Origin: Pseudomonadota bacterium
Lineage (GTDB): Bacteria; Pseudomonadota; Gammaproteobacteria; Xanthomonadales; Xanthomonadaceae
Length of the DNA stretch: 64,000 nt
Assembly (NCBI GenBank): GCA_018241125.1
Contig: JAFEEL010000009.1
Span: 159,273 to 223,272, forward strand
Direction: 5' to 3'
Both the position numbers and the translations under genes were made by a program. Position 1 is the first letter of the stretch, and the number at the start of each line of letters is the position of its first letter. The notes under the pieces were generated by a model, which worked only from the letters and a program-made list of their open reading frames with translations, searched no databases and was not told the origin of the DNA. This document shows positions 1 to 8,372 of the stretch, piece after piece.

Positions 1-599
1 ACGGCGATGCGCGGCGTGCGGATTCCAAAGTACCGATCCAGCGCGGCGTGGACGATGCGCAGGTCGCGCTCCAGCGTCGCTCGGGTGATCGCGGCAGGCA
101 CGTCGCGCAACGGCAGGTGCGTCGTCGCCAACGCCACCCGCAAGGGTTGTGCGCCGGTTGTGGCGAGCATCATCACCACCGGACAGTTGGCATCGGCGGC
201 CAGCAGTTCGGTGGTGCCGGTGTAGGCGATGCCGCCGGCATTGATGCTGGCCTTGTGCACCGGGCCGGTGACCAGCGCATCGGCCAAGCCCTCGCGGCAG
301 CGGCGTGCGCCGGCCAGCAAGGCGTCGATCACCGTCCGTGCATTGCAAGGGTCGGGATGCCCGAACTGCGTCGGTACCGCCTGCGGCAGCGGCAACACGG
401 CCAGTTCGCCCGCGCCGGCGCACGCATCGGGATCGCGGATGCGCAGCGGCAAGCGCAACGCGTGTGCGGCGGCGAGCAGGGTGTCCGGATCGGCCAGCGC
501 CAGCAGCTCGACGTGGCGTTCGTGCTGGGCAATGCGGACGCACAACTCCGGGCCGACCCCCGCCGGTTCGCCCGGAACCAGGGCCAGCCGCGGCCGCAT
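1..599 (-). CDS. pdxA: 4-hydroxythreonine-4-phosphate dehydrogenase PdxA (partial)
   Basis: NAD-dependent oxidation of 4-phosphohydroxy-L-threonine in the pyridoxal 5'-phosphate (DXP-dependent) pathway; cytoplasmic, metal-dependent dimer. Only the N-terminal ~199 codons are present; the rest lies beyond the left edge. The visible part starts MRPRLALVPGEPAGVGPEL, with the GEPAG(I/V)GP motif near the N-terminus typical of PdxA, and later carries TGPVHKASIN, which holds a conserved metal-binding His. The ATG lies 5 nt after the surA stop, so it is probably translated from the lptD-surA-pdxA transcript, an order common in gammaproteobacteria. Nothing odd is seen in the visible part. Confidence 0.93.
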   Translation of the reverse strand, partial: MRPRLALVPGEPAGVGPELCVRIAQHERHVELLALADPDTLLAAAHALRLPLRIRDPDACAGAGELAVLPLPQAVPTQFGHPDPCNARTVIDALLAGARRCREGLADALVTGPVHKASINAGGIAYTGTTELLAADANCPVVMMLATTGAQPLRVALATTHLPLRDVPAAITRATLERDLRIVHAALDRYFGIRTPRIA

Positions 600-604
600 G
601 GCGA

Positions 605-1924
605 TCAGCTGGCCGGGTTCAGGCGGATGTCGACGTAGGCTTCGGAGCGGATCTGGCGCAGGAAGGTATCGTACTGATCGCCGGCCTTGCGGCGCAGGAT
701 CGCATCGCGCGCCGCCTCGCGCGCCGCCTGTTGGCTGACGTCGGTGGTGCGCGTGGCCAACAGTTTGATCACGTGCCAACCGACGTTGCTCTGGAACGGC
801 TGCGACACCTCGCCGTCTTTCAACTTCTGGACTTCCTGCGCGACCGCGGTGCCCCAGCCGTCGATCGGGAACCAGCCCATGTCGCCGCCCTTGGCCCGGG
901 TTTCGGTATCGTCGGAATCCTTGCGTGCCACGTCGCCGAAGTCGGCGCCGCCGACGATCTGCGCACGCAGCGCATCGATCTTGGCCTTGGTTTGTTCGTT
1001 GCTCACGCCGGGAGCGAACTTCACCATCAGATCCAGCGCGTGGTACTCGGTGGCTTGCTGGGGCGCGCTCTGTCCGGCCTGGCGCACTTCCACCAGCTTG
1101 AGCAACTGGAAACCGCTGCTGCCGCGGATGGGCTGCGTCACATCGCCGGGCTTGAGGGTCTTGACCACGGTGGCGAAGGCCGGCGGCACCTCATCTAGGC
1201 TGCGCCAGCCCAAGTCGCCGCCTTCCAGCGCGTTCTGGCTGTCCGAATACCGAATGGCCGCCGCCGAGAAGTCCATCTTGCCGTTCACGATCAAATCGCG
1301 AACGTCCTCGATCTTCTTTTGCGCGGTGCGCACCTGATCGGGCGTGGCGTCGGGCGGCAGGCCGACGAGGATGTGCGCCAAGTGGATTTGCGGGCCGCCG
1401 GCACGTTGCGTCGCCAGCTCGTTGTCGATCTCGGTGTCGCTGACTGCCAGCTGGCCTTCGACCACTTTTTGTTGCAGCTTCTGGATGGTCAGTTCGTCGC
1501 GCACCGATTTGCGGAACTCGTCATAGTTCATGCCTTGCGCGGCAACTCGTTGCTGCAACTGCGCCGGAGTGATCTTGTTTTGTGCGGCCAGCTGGGAAAT
1601 GCTCTGGTCGACGTCCGCGTCGGAGGTCTTGATCCCGGCGTTTTCCGCGCGGGCCAATTGCAGGTGGGTGAGCACCAGGCGTTCGAGCACCTGCTTTTCC
1701 AGTTCGTCCTCGGGCGGCAACTGGTTGGCGCGACCGGCGTACTGTGCCTTGATGTTGCGCACGGCGCGGTCGAGCTCGCTGCGCAGGACGATGTCGTCAT
1801 CGACGACGGCCACGATGCCGTCGAGCCGGTTGGCGCCGGCGGGCGCTGCGGCCTGGGCGTGCGCGACGGGAACGGCGGCCAGCGGAGACAGCGCGAGCAA
1901 CAACGCGAGAAGGAATTTCGTCAT
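605..1924 (-). CDS. surA: Periplasmic chaperone / peptidyl-prolyl isomerase SurA
   Basis: Periplasmic chaperone that escorts outer-membrane proteins, including LptD, to the BAM complex. The 439-aa product has a signal peptide (about residues 1-23, ending AHA), a SurA N-terminal domain (about 31-170, beginning NRLDGIVAVVDDDIV), then two parvulin domains: P1 about 178-281 (HLAHILVGLP...GGDLGW...GFQLLKL) and P2 about 293-391 (GGDMGWF...GWHVIKL). Length and architecture match the family. It lies 57 nt downstream of lptD and 5 nt upstream of pdxA on the same strand, which suggests one operon joining client and chaperone. Confidence 0.97.
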   Translation of the reverse strand: MTKFLLALLLALSPLAAVPVAHAQAAAPAGANRLDGIVAVVDDDIVLRSELDRAVRNIKAQYAGRANQLPPEDELEKQVLERLVLTHLQLARAENAGIKTSDADVDQSISQLAAQNKITPAQLQQRVAAQGMNYDEFRKSVRDELTIQKLQQKVVEGQLAVSDTEIDNELATQRAGGPQIHLAHILVGLPPDATPDQVRTAQKKIEDVRDLIVNGKMDFSAAAIRYSDSQNALEGGDLGWRSLDEVPPAFATVVKTLKPGDVTQPIRGSSGFQLLKLVEVRQAGQSAPQQATEYHALDLMVKFAPGVSNEQTKAKIDALRAQIVGGADFGDVARKDSDDTETRAKGGDMGWFPIDGWGTAVAQEVQKLKDGEVSQPFQSNVGWHVIKLLATRTTDVSQQAAREAARDAILRRKAGDQYDTFLRQIRSEAYVDIRLNPAS

Positions 1925-1981
1925 GGAAGAAGTCTTCGGATGGTTCGATTTGACGGCCCGAGCATACGCCGGGCGCGCGGA

Positions 1982-4249
1982 TCAGCGTGAATAGCCAAGG
2001 ATATCACGCTCCAGCAAGGTGCCGGTGTCGCGGCCGAGTGAACCCAGGCCTTTGAGCTCGATCTCCAGAAATATCGCGGTGTCCTTGTCGCCCGAGGTGT
2101 CGTGGATGTAGCGCCGCGCCAGCGCGCGCACGGCCATGCAGCAGTCTTGCCACTCCACGCCGGCAAGACCCTCCAGCGTAGAGTGGTCGAGCAGGGAATA
2201 GTTCCAGCGGCCGAGCAGTCGCCAGTTTTCGTTCAGCGGATAGATGAACGAGACATCGGACTGACGGATCAGGTCGGGCCGATAGCGGTAGCCGACGCTG
2301 ACGATGCCGCCGTGGCCAAAATGGTACTGGGCGCGCACACCGAACAGGTCGCTGCGGCCGCTGTGCGGGTCGTACAGGTATTCGGCCCCCATCGTCCAGT
2401 GGTCGTCCAGCGCCAGGTTGGCGTTCACCGCCAGATCGCTGCGCCCCAGTGCCGCGTAAGGATCGCCCGGCAGCAGCACGCGCGGAGGCTGGAAGTAGCG
2501 GATCTGGCCGATGCTGGCATTGAACCATTCGTGCCCGTCGCTGGCATCGAGCAGGCGGGTGGTGATCGCGGCCGTGAGCTGGTTGGCGTTGGTCTGGCGA
2601 TCGGCGCCGGCGAAGGTGTTGGTGCGGAACAGTTGATCCCAGGCGAACGAGTATTGCTGGGTGTCGAACACCGGCAGGTCGTCCTGATTGCGATAGGGCA
2701 CGTACAGGTAGTACAGGCGCGGTTCGAGCGTGTTGATGAAGGCGTGCCCGAACAGGTTGGCGTCGCGCTCGAAGAAGGCGCCTGCGTCCACGCTGGCGAT
2801 CGGCATGCCGCGGCTGGGGGACGTACTGTCGCCGGGTGCGACGGGTTGCTCGAGTTGGTAGCGGGTGTAGCGGTAGCCCAGTTCCGGGCGCACATACCAA
2901 GCGGCGCTCGAGAACGGGGTCGCCACGTAGGGATAGAAATCCGTGCGCGAGCCGCCGGGCAGTTCGTCGTGCTCGAAGCGCACCGCCTCGCTGCGCACAC
3001 CCAGTTCCAGGTGTTCGCCGAACGGCTGGTTCCAGCGGAACCATAGATCCGGGGTGCGCCGGAAGGGTTCGAGCGCCTTGGTCAGGTTCGGGTCGGTGAT
3101 CTGCCAGTCCTGTACATACAACCCGGCCGTCCAGTAGCGGCCGCGCCCGTAAACGCCAGCCGTGCTGGACAGCAGGCCGATGGCATTGGCAAACGGCTGC
3201 TCGCTGAAATCCTGCAGATAGCCCGGATCGCTGACGTGGTGGATGTCGGTCAGGGCGTAGAACTGCGGGGTGAAGCTGGTCACCGTCTGGATGTCCAGCG
3301 AGCCGCGATCACGATGCACCTGACGATCGTCGGGCAGCCAGGTGGCGTTGATGATGCCCTGGCCATGACTGGCCGTGATGTATCGAAACTGGCCGTCGAG
3401 CATCAAGCCCCGATCGCCGAAGTAGCGCCCGGTCAAGGTGGCGTCGTAGTTGGGCGCGAGGTTGAAATAGTAAGGCACGCTGAGCATGAAGCCGCTGCGC
3501 TCGGACATGCCGAAACTGGGCGTCAGCAGGCCGCTCTTGCGCTCGTTGTCCAGAGAGAAGCTCATCCAAGGCAAGTACAGCACCGGGACGTTGCCGATTT
3601 TCACCGTCGCCCCGTGCGCGGTGCCGACGTTGGTCGTGCGATCCATGTCCACCTGGTCGGCATGGATCTCCCACTTGCGGTCTTGCGGGTCGCAAGTGGA
3701 CCAGGTGGCATCCCAAAAGCTTTCCTGATCGCCCTCGACCTTGCCGTGGTCGCCTTGTCCGTTGCCGCGGGTATTGCGCAACTGATACTGGATGCGCTGG
3801 CTCTGGGTGGACAGCGTGGTGATGTCCTTGCCGCGGTCGCCATCGGCGCGGTCGGCGGTCAGGCGCACCGTGTTGTCTTGATACTTCACGTTGCCCAGCG
3901 CTTGCCAGGTGTCGTGGTCGTGGTCGTAGCTGACGTGGTCGGCGAACGTCCACTGGTCGGCGTGACGGATCTCGACATGGCCATCGAACACGCTGATGCC
4001 GACCTTGCTCAAGTCGGCCAGATCGGCCTGTACATCGGCCGGCGCGGTGGGGCGCTCGGACGCCTTGCCGATCGGCGCGATTCCGGGAAACTCGGGGACG
4101 GCGTTGCCGCGGCACAGGACAAACTCGTCGGCCGGGTGCTTGAGCGTGGGATCCTTGCGTGGAGCGCCGTTGGCCGCGGGCTTGGCATAGGCGGTGCAGG
4201 CCAGGGCGATGGCCAGGCACAGAGGCAGCAATCGGATGCCGGAACGCAA
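1982..4249 (-). CDS. lptD: LPS-assembly outer-membrane protein LptD
   Basis: Beta-barrel that, with LptE, inserts lipopolysaccharide into the outer leaflet. The reading frame is open to about 4441, but I place the start at a TTG (4249-4247): it has GGAG 8 nt upstream and is followed at once by a signal peptide (LRSGIRLLPLCLAIALACTAYA), giving about 755 aa. The upstream part of the frame runs through a heptamer repeat and does not look coding. An OstA/LptA-like N-terminal domain precedes the long barrel. The Cys pattern used for inter-domain disulfides is present: early Cys (FVLC, STCD) and the adjacent C-terminal pair in EWQDCCMAV. Followed by surA. Confidence 0.95.
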   Translation of the reverse strand: MRSGIRLLPLCLAIALACTAYAKPAANGAPRKDPTLKHPADEFVLCRGNAVPEFPGIAPIGKASERPTAPADVQADLADLSKVGISVFDGHVEIRHADQWTFADHVSYDHDHDTWQALGNVKYQDNTVRLTADRADGDRGKDITTLSTQSQRIQYQLRNTRGNGQGDHGKVEGDQESFWDATWSTCDPQDRKWEIHADQVDMDRTTNVGTAHGATVKIGNVPVLYLPWMSFSLDNERKSGLLTPSFGMSERSGFMLSVPYYFNLAPNYDATLTGRYFGDRGLMLDGQFRYITASHGQGIINATWLPDDRQVHRDRGSLDIQTVTSFTPQFYALTDIHHVSDPGYLQDFSEQPFANAIGLLSSTAGVYGRGRYWTAGLYVQDWQITDPNLTKALEPFRRTPDLWFRWNQPFGEHLELGVRSEAVRFEHDELPGGSRTDFYPYVATPFSSAAWYVRPELGYRYTRYQLEQPVAPGDSTSPSRGMPIASVDAGAFFERDANLFGHAFINTLEPRLYYLYVPYRNQDDLPVFDTQQYSFAWDQLFRTNTFAGADRQTNANQLTAAITTRLLDASDGHEWFNASIGQIRYFQPPRVLLPGDPYAALGRSDLAVNANLALDDHWTMGAEYLYDPHSGRSDLFGVRAQYHFGHGGIVSVGYRYRPDLIRQSDVSFIYPLNENWRLLGRWNYSLLDHSTLEGLAGVEWQDCCMAVRALARRYIHDTSGDKDTAIFLEIELKGLGSLGRDTGTLLERDILGYSR

Positions 4250-4342
4250 GGATCGATCTCCAGAGAAAGGGTCGCTGCGGCGACCGCCGATTCGCGCGGT
4301 TGCGCGAGCCGGCGTGCGGCGGTGCAATAGCTTGCCATACTG

Positions 4343-4380
4343 AGGACGGAAGACGGAGGACAGAGGACAGATGACAGAGG
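4343..4380. repeat. Heptanucleotide tandem array (AGGACRG units)
   Basis: Five consecutive 7-bp units (AGGACGG, AAGACGG, AGGACAG, AGGACAG, ATGACAG) plus a degenerate end, about 95 bp upstream of the lptD start. The same units recur, reverse-complemented, at 10995-11057. Noncoding. Confidence 0.85.
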
Positions 4381-4447
4381 GACGGTGAAACCGACGCACG
4401 TTGGCTGTCCCCTCTGCCTTCGGGAGAGGGGGCCACAACATGCCGGG

Positions 4448-4468
4448 TTCTCAGTCCTCAGTCCTCAG
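4448..4468. repeat. Short heptamer array overlapping the stop of the HDAC-like gene
   Basis: Three 7-bp units on the plus strand (TTCTCAG, TCCTCAG, TCCTCAG). On the minus strand these encode the last residues and the TGA of the upstream gene (Leu-Arg-Thr-Glu-Asp-stop), so a change in unit number would alter the C-terminus. Confidence 0.8.
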
Positions 4469-5374
4469 GGCGGCCACATGCGCCACCGCGCTCTCGCGCA
4501 GGGCCTGCATGTCGTAGCCGCCTTCGAGCATCGACACCAGCCGCCCGCTGGCGTGGCGGTCGGCGATCACACACAGTTGCGTGGTGAGCCAACCGAAGTC
4601 CTCGGCAGTGGCCTGCAAGTTGGCCAGCGGGTCGCGGTGGTGCGCGTCGAAACCGGCCGAAACCAGCACCAGCTGCGGGCGAAAAGCGTCCATCGCCGGC
4701 AGTAACGTCTGCGCCCACGCCTGCCGCAACGCCCGGCCGTCGGCACGCGGCGGCAGCGGCACGTTGCGCACGTTGCCAACTCCCTGCTCGCTGGCCGCCC
4801 CGGTGCCCGGGTACAGTGGCCACTGGTGCGACGACAGGTACTGCACGCGCGGGTCGTGGGCGAAGATGTCCTGTGTGCCGTTGCCGTGGTGCACGTCGAA
4901 ATCGGCGATGCAGACGCGCTCAAGTCCGTGCGCAGCCAGAGCATGGGCGGCGGCCACGGCGATCGAGTTGAACAAGCAAAAGCCCATCGCGGCGCCGCGT
5001 TCGGCGTGGTGCCCCGGCGGGCGTACCGCGCAGAATGCGCGCCGCGCTGCGCCGCTCATCATCGCATCGACAGCCGCGATGCCGGCGCCTGCCGCGCGCA
5101 GCGCCGCTTCGGCCGACTCTGCGGACATCGCGGTGTCCGGGTCGATCTGGCGCCGGCCGTGCACCGGCGTGTCGAGGATGGCGGCGATGTGCGCGTCGCC
5201 GTGCACGCGCGCCAGTTGTGTGCGCTGTGCGGCCGGCGCGATGCGCCAGCTGAGCGCGGGGAACGTCATACCGATGGCGTCGATCACCTGCACCAGACGT
5301 TGCGGGCACTCGGCATGGTCGGCGCCCGGATCGTGGCGCAGACAGGCCGGGTGGGTGAACAGCAGCAGGCTCAT
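4451..5374 (-). CDS. Histone-deacetylase-family hydrolase (acetoin utilisation/acetylpolyamine type)
   Basis: Zn-dependent amidohydrolase of the arginase/deacetylase fold, 307 aa from MSLLLFTHPACLRHDPG. The active-site set is intact: catalytic His pair in RPPGHHAE (residues 122-123), Zn ligands Asp160 and His162 in DFDVHHGNGT, and a third Asp in GFDAHHRDP (about 243). Bacterial members deacetylate acetylpolyamines, small amides or proteins; the substrate cannot be read from sequence. The ATG overlaps the stop of the adenosyltransferase gene (ATGA at 5374-5371), so the two are translationally coupled. An in-frame ATG 8 codons upstream is less likely because it lies inside the preceding gene. 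The stop codon sits in a heptamer repeat. Confidence 0.9.
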   Translation of the reverse strand: MSLLLFTHPACLRHDPGADHAECPQRLVQVIDAIGMTFPALSWRIAPAAQRTQLARVHGDAHIAAILDTPVHGRRQIDPDTAMSAESAEAALRAAGAGIAAVDAMMSGAARRAFCAVRPPGHHAERGAAMGFCLFNSIAVAAAHALAAHGLERVCIADFDVHHGNGTQDIFAHDPRVQYLSSHQWPLYPGTGAASEQGVGNVRNVPLPPRADGRALRQAWAQTLLPAMDAFRPQLVLVSAGFDAHHRDPLANLQATAEDFGWLTTQLCVIADRHASGRLVSMLEGGYDMQALRESAVAHVAALRTED

Positions 5375-5925
5375 GCCTTGCGGCGTTCGTGGTTCCACAA
5401 CACTTCGCCGTGGCCGCTGGTGCGGGCCAGCACGCGGGCGAGCACGAACAACAGGTCGGACAGGCGATTGAGGTAGCGCACCACTTCCGGGCGCACGCTT
5501 TCTACGCGGGCCAAGGCGATGGTTTCGCGTTCGGCGCGGCGCGCGATGGTGCGCGCCAGATGGCAGTGCGCTGCGGCGATGCCGCCGCCGGGCAGGATGA
5601 ACTCCTTGAGCGCCGGCAGATCGGCGTTGAAGCCGTCCAGACGCGCTTCCAGTCGCACCACGTCAGCATCGAAGATCGCCGCGTGGCCCGGAATGCACAA
5701 CTCTCCGCCCAGATCGAACAGCTGGTGCTGCACCGCGGTCAGGCACTCGTGCGCAGCCTCGGGTAAATCGCCCGCCAGCACGATGCCGATAGCGCTGTTG
5801 AGTTCATCCACCGTGCCGTAGGCGCACACCCGCAGTGAATCCTTGGGCGTGCGGCTGCCGTCGCCGAGGCCGGTCGTGCCATCGTCACCGGTGCGGGTGT
5901 AGATCTTGGAGAGGCGGTTGCCCAT
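5371..5925 (-). CDS. pduO: PduO-type cob(I)yrinic acid a,c-diamide adenosyltransferase
   Basis: Transfers adenosyl from ATP to cob(I)alamin to make adenosylcobalamin; cytosolic trimer. The 184-aa protein has the ATP-binding N-terminal motif YTRTGDDGTTGLGDGSR and the C-terminal signature (RRAERETIA, VRPEVVRYLNRLSDLLFVLAR) of the PduO class, and is full length for the family. It overlaps the HDAC-like gene by 4 nt and lies about 100 bp after a polytopic membrane protein. I see no B12 biosynthesis genes here, so it probably serves salvage of imported corrinoids. Confidence 0.94.
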   Translation of the reverse strand: MGNRLSKIYTRTGDDGTTGLGDGSRTPKDSLRVCAYGTVDELNSAIGIVLAGDLPEAAHECLTAVQHQLFDLGGELCIPGHAAIFDADVVRLEARLDGFNADLPALKEFILPGGGIAAAHCHLARTIARRAERETIALARVESVRPEVVRYLNRLSDLLFVLARVLARTSGHGEVLWNHERRKA

Positions 5926-6024
5926 GACGAGCCTGGCTCAGGGACTGCATTCGTGGCTCGAAAAATTCCGTTCGTGGCGAGCCGGTCGAACCATGATCGG
6001 AATCGCGCTGTGACGGCCCCGCGC

Positions 6025-6600
6025 TTACGCAGTCTGCGTGCGCAGTTGCGGCAGGCGGGCGCGCAGCAGCGCGAAGCCACCGAACAGGGCGGCCGAATAG
6101 AACAGCGTGCCCAATACCGTCCACTGGAAGAACGGCAGGCCGGCGACGTAGCAGGCGGTCAGGCCGTGCGCGCAGGCATCGCCCAGTGTGGCATCGGCGG
6201 AGAGCCACGTGGCGAAGTTGGTGGTCAGGTAGAACAGCACCGAGCCGGCCAGCGATGCGCCAAGCACGTTGCCCGCGTTGGCGCGACCGCGCAGGGCGAA
6301 GCCGAGCAGGCAGCACAGCACGATGCTGACGTAGATCGCCACGAAGTGCGCATTCAGGAAATAGTCGGCATACAGCCCGCCGTTGACCATTCCCAGAACG
6401 ATATCGGATACCAGCATCGCCAGCAGTGGCACTGCCAGCGCCCACCCGCGCCGCGCGAAAAAGGCGCCCCCGAACAGGCCGACCGCTTCGATCGGCGAAA
6501 AATTCGGCGGGTGCGGCAGTAGGCGCGAGAGCGCGGCAAGCACGATCATGCCGACGAGCACCAGCGGGCCGGTGGACAACGAACGCAGGGTCTGGGTCAT
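6025..6600 (-). CDS. Polytopic membrane protein, DUF6580-like
   Basis: A 191-aa integral membrane protein starting MTQTLRSLSTGPLV, with about five hydrophobic segments and the sequence PPNFSPIEAVGLFGGAFFA near the N-terminus, which I associate with the DUF6580 putative transport family. The frame is open further upstream, but that extension is repeat-derived sequence, so the ATG at 6600 is preferred. It sits directly upstream of the cobalamin adenosyltransferase on the same strand; a link to corrinoid or cobalt uptake is inference from position only. I found no cobalamin-riboswitch B12 box upstream. Confidence 0.7.
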   Translation of the reverse strand: MTQTLRSLSTGPLVLVGMIVLAALSRLLPHPPNFSPIEAVGLFGGAFFARRGWALAVPLLAMLVSDIVLGMVNGGLYADYFLNAHFVAIYVSIVLCCLLGFALRGRANAGNVLGASLAGSVLFYLTTNFATWLSADATLGDACAHGLTACYVAGLPFFQWTVLGTLFYSAALFGGFALLRARLPQLRTQTA

Positions 6601-7136
6601 GGCGGTGCTCGATCGATGCAAGGCGCGTGGCGCGATGCAGCGAATGATAGCGCAATGCCGCAGCGCGGGGCATGCGTCGCATGGCGATGGCGCGATCGGT
6701 GGATCCCGATGGCCCGGGCTGCGTCCTCGATCCGCGCCTGCCCTCGAACGGGCATTTTTCACAGTCTCCAAGTCACCGTTCGTGGTGAGGAGGACGTGTC
6801 GAGATCGAAGATCGAGCACGTCCGTCTCGAACCACGCTTGTGCGGGGAAACCTCCGAGGCGGTGGTTCGATCGCGGCCTCGGGCTGCGCCCTCGATCCGC
6901 GCCTCACCACGAACGGGATATTCGATCGCGGCCTCGGGCTGCGCCCTCGATCCGCGCCTCACCACGAACGGGATATTCGATCGCGGCCTCGGGCTGCGCC
7001 CTCGACCCGCGCCTCACCACGAACGGGATATTCGATCGCGGCCTCGGCCTTCGGCCTCGACCCGCGCCTCACCACGAACGGGATAGTCGATCGCAGTCTG
7101 AAGTCCCGGGATTGGACGTCGCGCTACCATGTGCGC
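6601..7136. other. Repeat-filled intergenic region between divergent genes
   Basis: About 536 bp with no gene. It holds fragments of an inverted-repeat family built on TTCGTGGTGAG and its complement (for example 6776-6790 and 6826-6837) and the 55-bp tandem array at 6866-7085. Frames are open across it only because the units lack stops. The last ~50 bp lead to ubiH. A related fragment (TTCGTGGCGAGCCGGTCGA) lies at 5962-5985. Confidence 0.75.
6866..7085. repeat. 55-bp tandem repeat, four copies
   Basis: Four near-identical 55-bp units begin at 6866, 6921, 6976 and 7031 (each starting TTCGATCGCGGCCTCGG); a fifth start at 7086 is degenerate (GTCGATCGCAG). Each unit contains CTCACCACGAACGGG, the complement of a dispersed TTCGTGGTGAG motif. 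The period is not a multiple of three and there is no spacer structure, so it is neither coding nor CRISPR. It ends 51 bp before the ubiH ATG. Confidence 0.93.
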
Positions 7137-8372
7137 ATGAAGCAGAACATCCACGACGTGCTGATCGTCGGCGGCGGCTTGGTCGGCGCCAGCTTGGCCT
7201 GCGCACTGGAAGGCCGCGGGCTGGACGTGGTCCTGGTCGAGTCCGAGCCGGCGCGCCCACCGATGATCGCCGATACCGATGCGCGCAGCCTCGGGCTTGC
7301 CGCGGCTAGTCTCAATGCACTGGCCGCACTGGGCGTCTGGCGCCATCTTGCGAACCTGCCGGCACCGATCCGGCGCATCCACGTGAGCCGTCGCGGCGAT
7401 TTCGGCACGGTGTTGCTGCGCGCCGACGAATACGGCCGCGAAGCGTTCGGCGGCGTGGTCGCGGCGCCGGCGTTGGGCGCGGCCCTGCAGGCGCGCTTGC
7501 GTGAGTTGCGTGGCCTGCACCATCGGGTGGGTGCCAAGCTGGTCGCGTTGCGCGAATCAGACGATCGCCGCGAGGCGGAGATTGCGCACGGCGATGCGGT
7601 CGAAGCGATCGCCGCGCGCTTGGTGATCGGCGCCGACGGCACGCAATCGGCGGTTCGCCAAGCGGTCGGGATCGACGCGAGCACGCACGACTATGCCCAG
7701 CACCTGTTCGCCGGCAGCGTGCGCGCCACGCGGCCAGCCGACGGGCAGGCGTGGGAGCGCTTCACCGATTCCGGGCCGGTGGCGCTGTTGCCGCGTGCGG
7801 GCGGCGACTACGGCTGCATCTGCACCGTTGCGACCGCCGATGCGGCGCGTGTGGCCGCGCTGGACGGCGGCGGTTTCATCGCCGAGCTGCAAACGCGCTT
7901 CGGCTGGCGCGCCGGGCGCTTCGTCGCGGTCGGGCGGCGTTCGGCGCATCCGCTGCGTCAACTGGTCGCGCAGCGCATCGTCGCGCCACGCGTCGTGCTG
8001 ATGGGCAACGCCGCGCAGACACTGCATCCGGTCGGTGCGCAGGGTTTCAACCTCGGCTTGCGCGATGCACTTACCTTGGCCGAGTTGTTGCGCGAGGTGC
8101 GCGGCGGCGACATCGGGCAAGCCGGCGTGCTGGATGAATATGCCCGGCGGCGTGCCGAAGACCGCGCGCAGACCCTGCGTTTTTCCGACGGACTGGCGCG
8201 GCTCACGTCCAACCCCGCCATGCCGCTGCGCTTGCTGCGGTCAGTGGGTCTGGGCGCGCTGGCGTCGTCGTCCGGATTGCGGGCACGCTTCGCCGGCGGG
8301 GCGATGGGGTTTCGTGGCCGCGTGCCCGATTTGGCACGGGACGAGACCGTCGTGTTGGAGAACGAGCGATGA
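7137..8372 (+). CDS. ubiH: 2-octaprenyl-6-methoxyphenol hydroxylase-type FAD monooxygenase (UbiH)
   Basis: Flavin monooxygenase that hydroxylates the ubiquinone ring. The 411-aa protein starts MKQNIHDVLIVGGGLVGASLA with the Rossmann FAD motif (about 8-18), the internal IGADGTQSAVR motif, and the second FAD motif (VLMGNAAQTLHPVGAQGFNLGLRD) typical of UbiH/UbiF/COQ6. The frame is open for another 99 codons upstream, but that is the 55-bp repeat. The stop overlaps the start of a second monooxygenase (ATGA at 8369), so they form a coupled pair, as ubiH and visC/ubiI do in many gammaproteobacteria. Confidence 0.92.
   Translation: MKQNIHDVLIVGGGLVGASLACALEGRGLDVVLVESEPARPPMIADTDARSLGLAAASLNALAALGVWRHLANLPAPIRRIHVSRRGDFGTVLLRADEYGREAFGGVVAAPALGAALQARLRELRGLHHRVGAKLVALRESDDRREAEIAHGDAVEAIAARLVIGADGTQSAVRQAVGIDASTHDYAQHLFAGSVRATRPADGQAWERFTDSGPVALLPRAGGDYGCICTVATADAARVAALDGGGFIAELQTRFGWRAGRFVAVGRRSAHPLRQLVAQRIVAPRVVLMGNAAQTLHPVGAQGFNLGLRDALTLAELLREVRGGDIGQAGVLDEYARRRAEDRAQTLRFSDGLARLTSNPAMPLRLLRSVGLGALASSSGLRARFAGGAMGFRGRVPDLARDETVVLENER

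Noticed and set aside
605-1198. Long plus-strand ORFs opposite surA, lptD and other genes
   Set aside because: These are antisense shadows caused by high GC; translations are Arg/Ala/Gly-rich without domain motifs.
6601-6720. Cobalamin riboswitch upstream of the DUF6580-pduO genes
   Set aside because: No B12 box (GCCACTG or complement) and no plausible multi-stem fold could be seen.
6866-7085. CRISPR array
   Set aside because: Units are contiguous with no variable spacers and no cas gene is near; it is a plain 55-bp tandem repeat.
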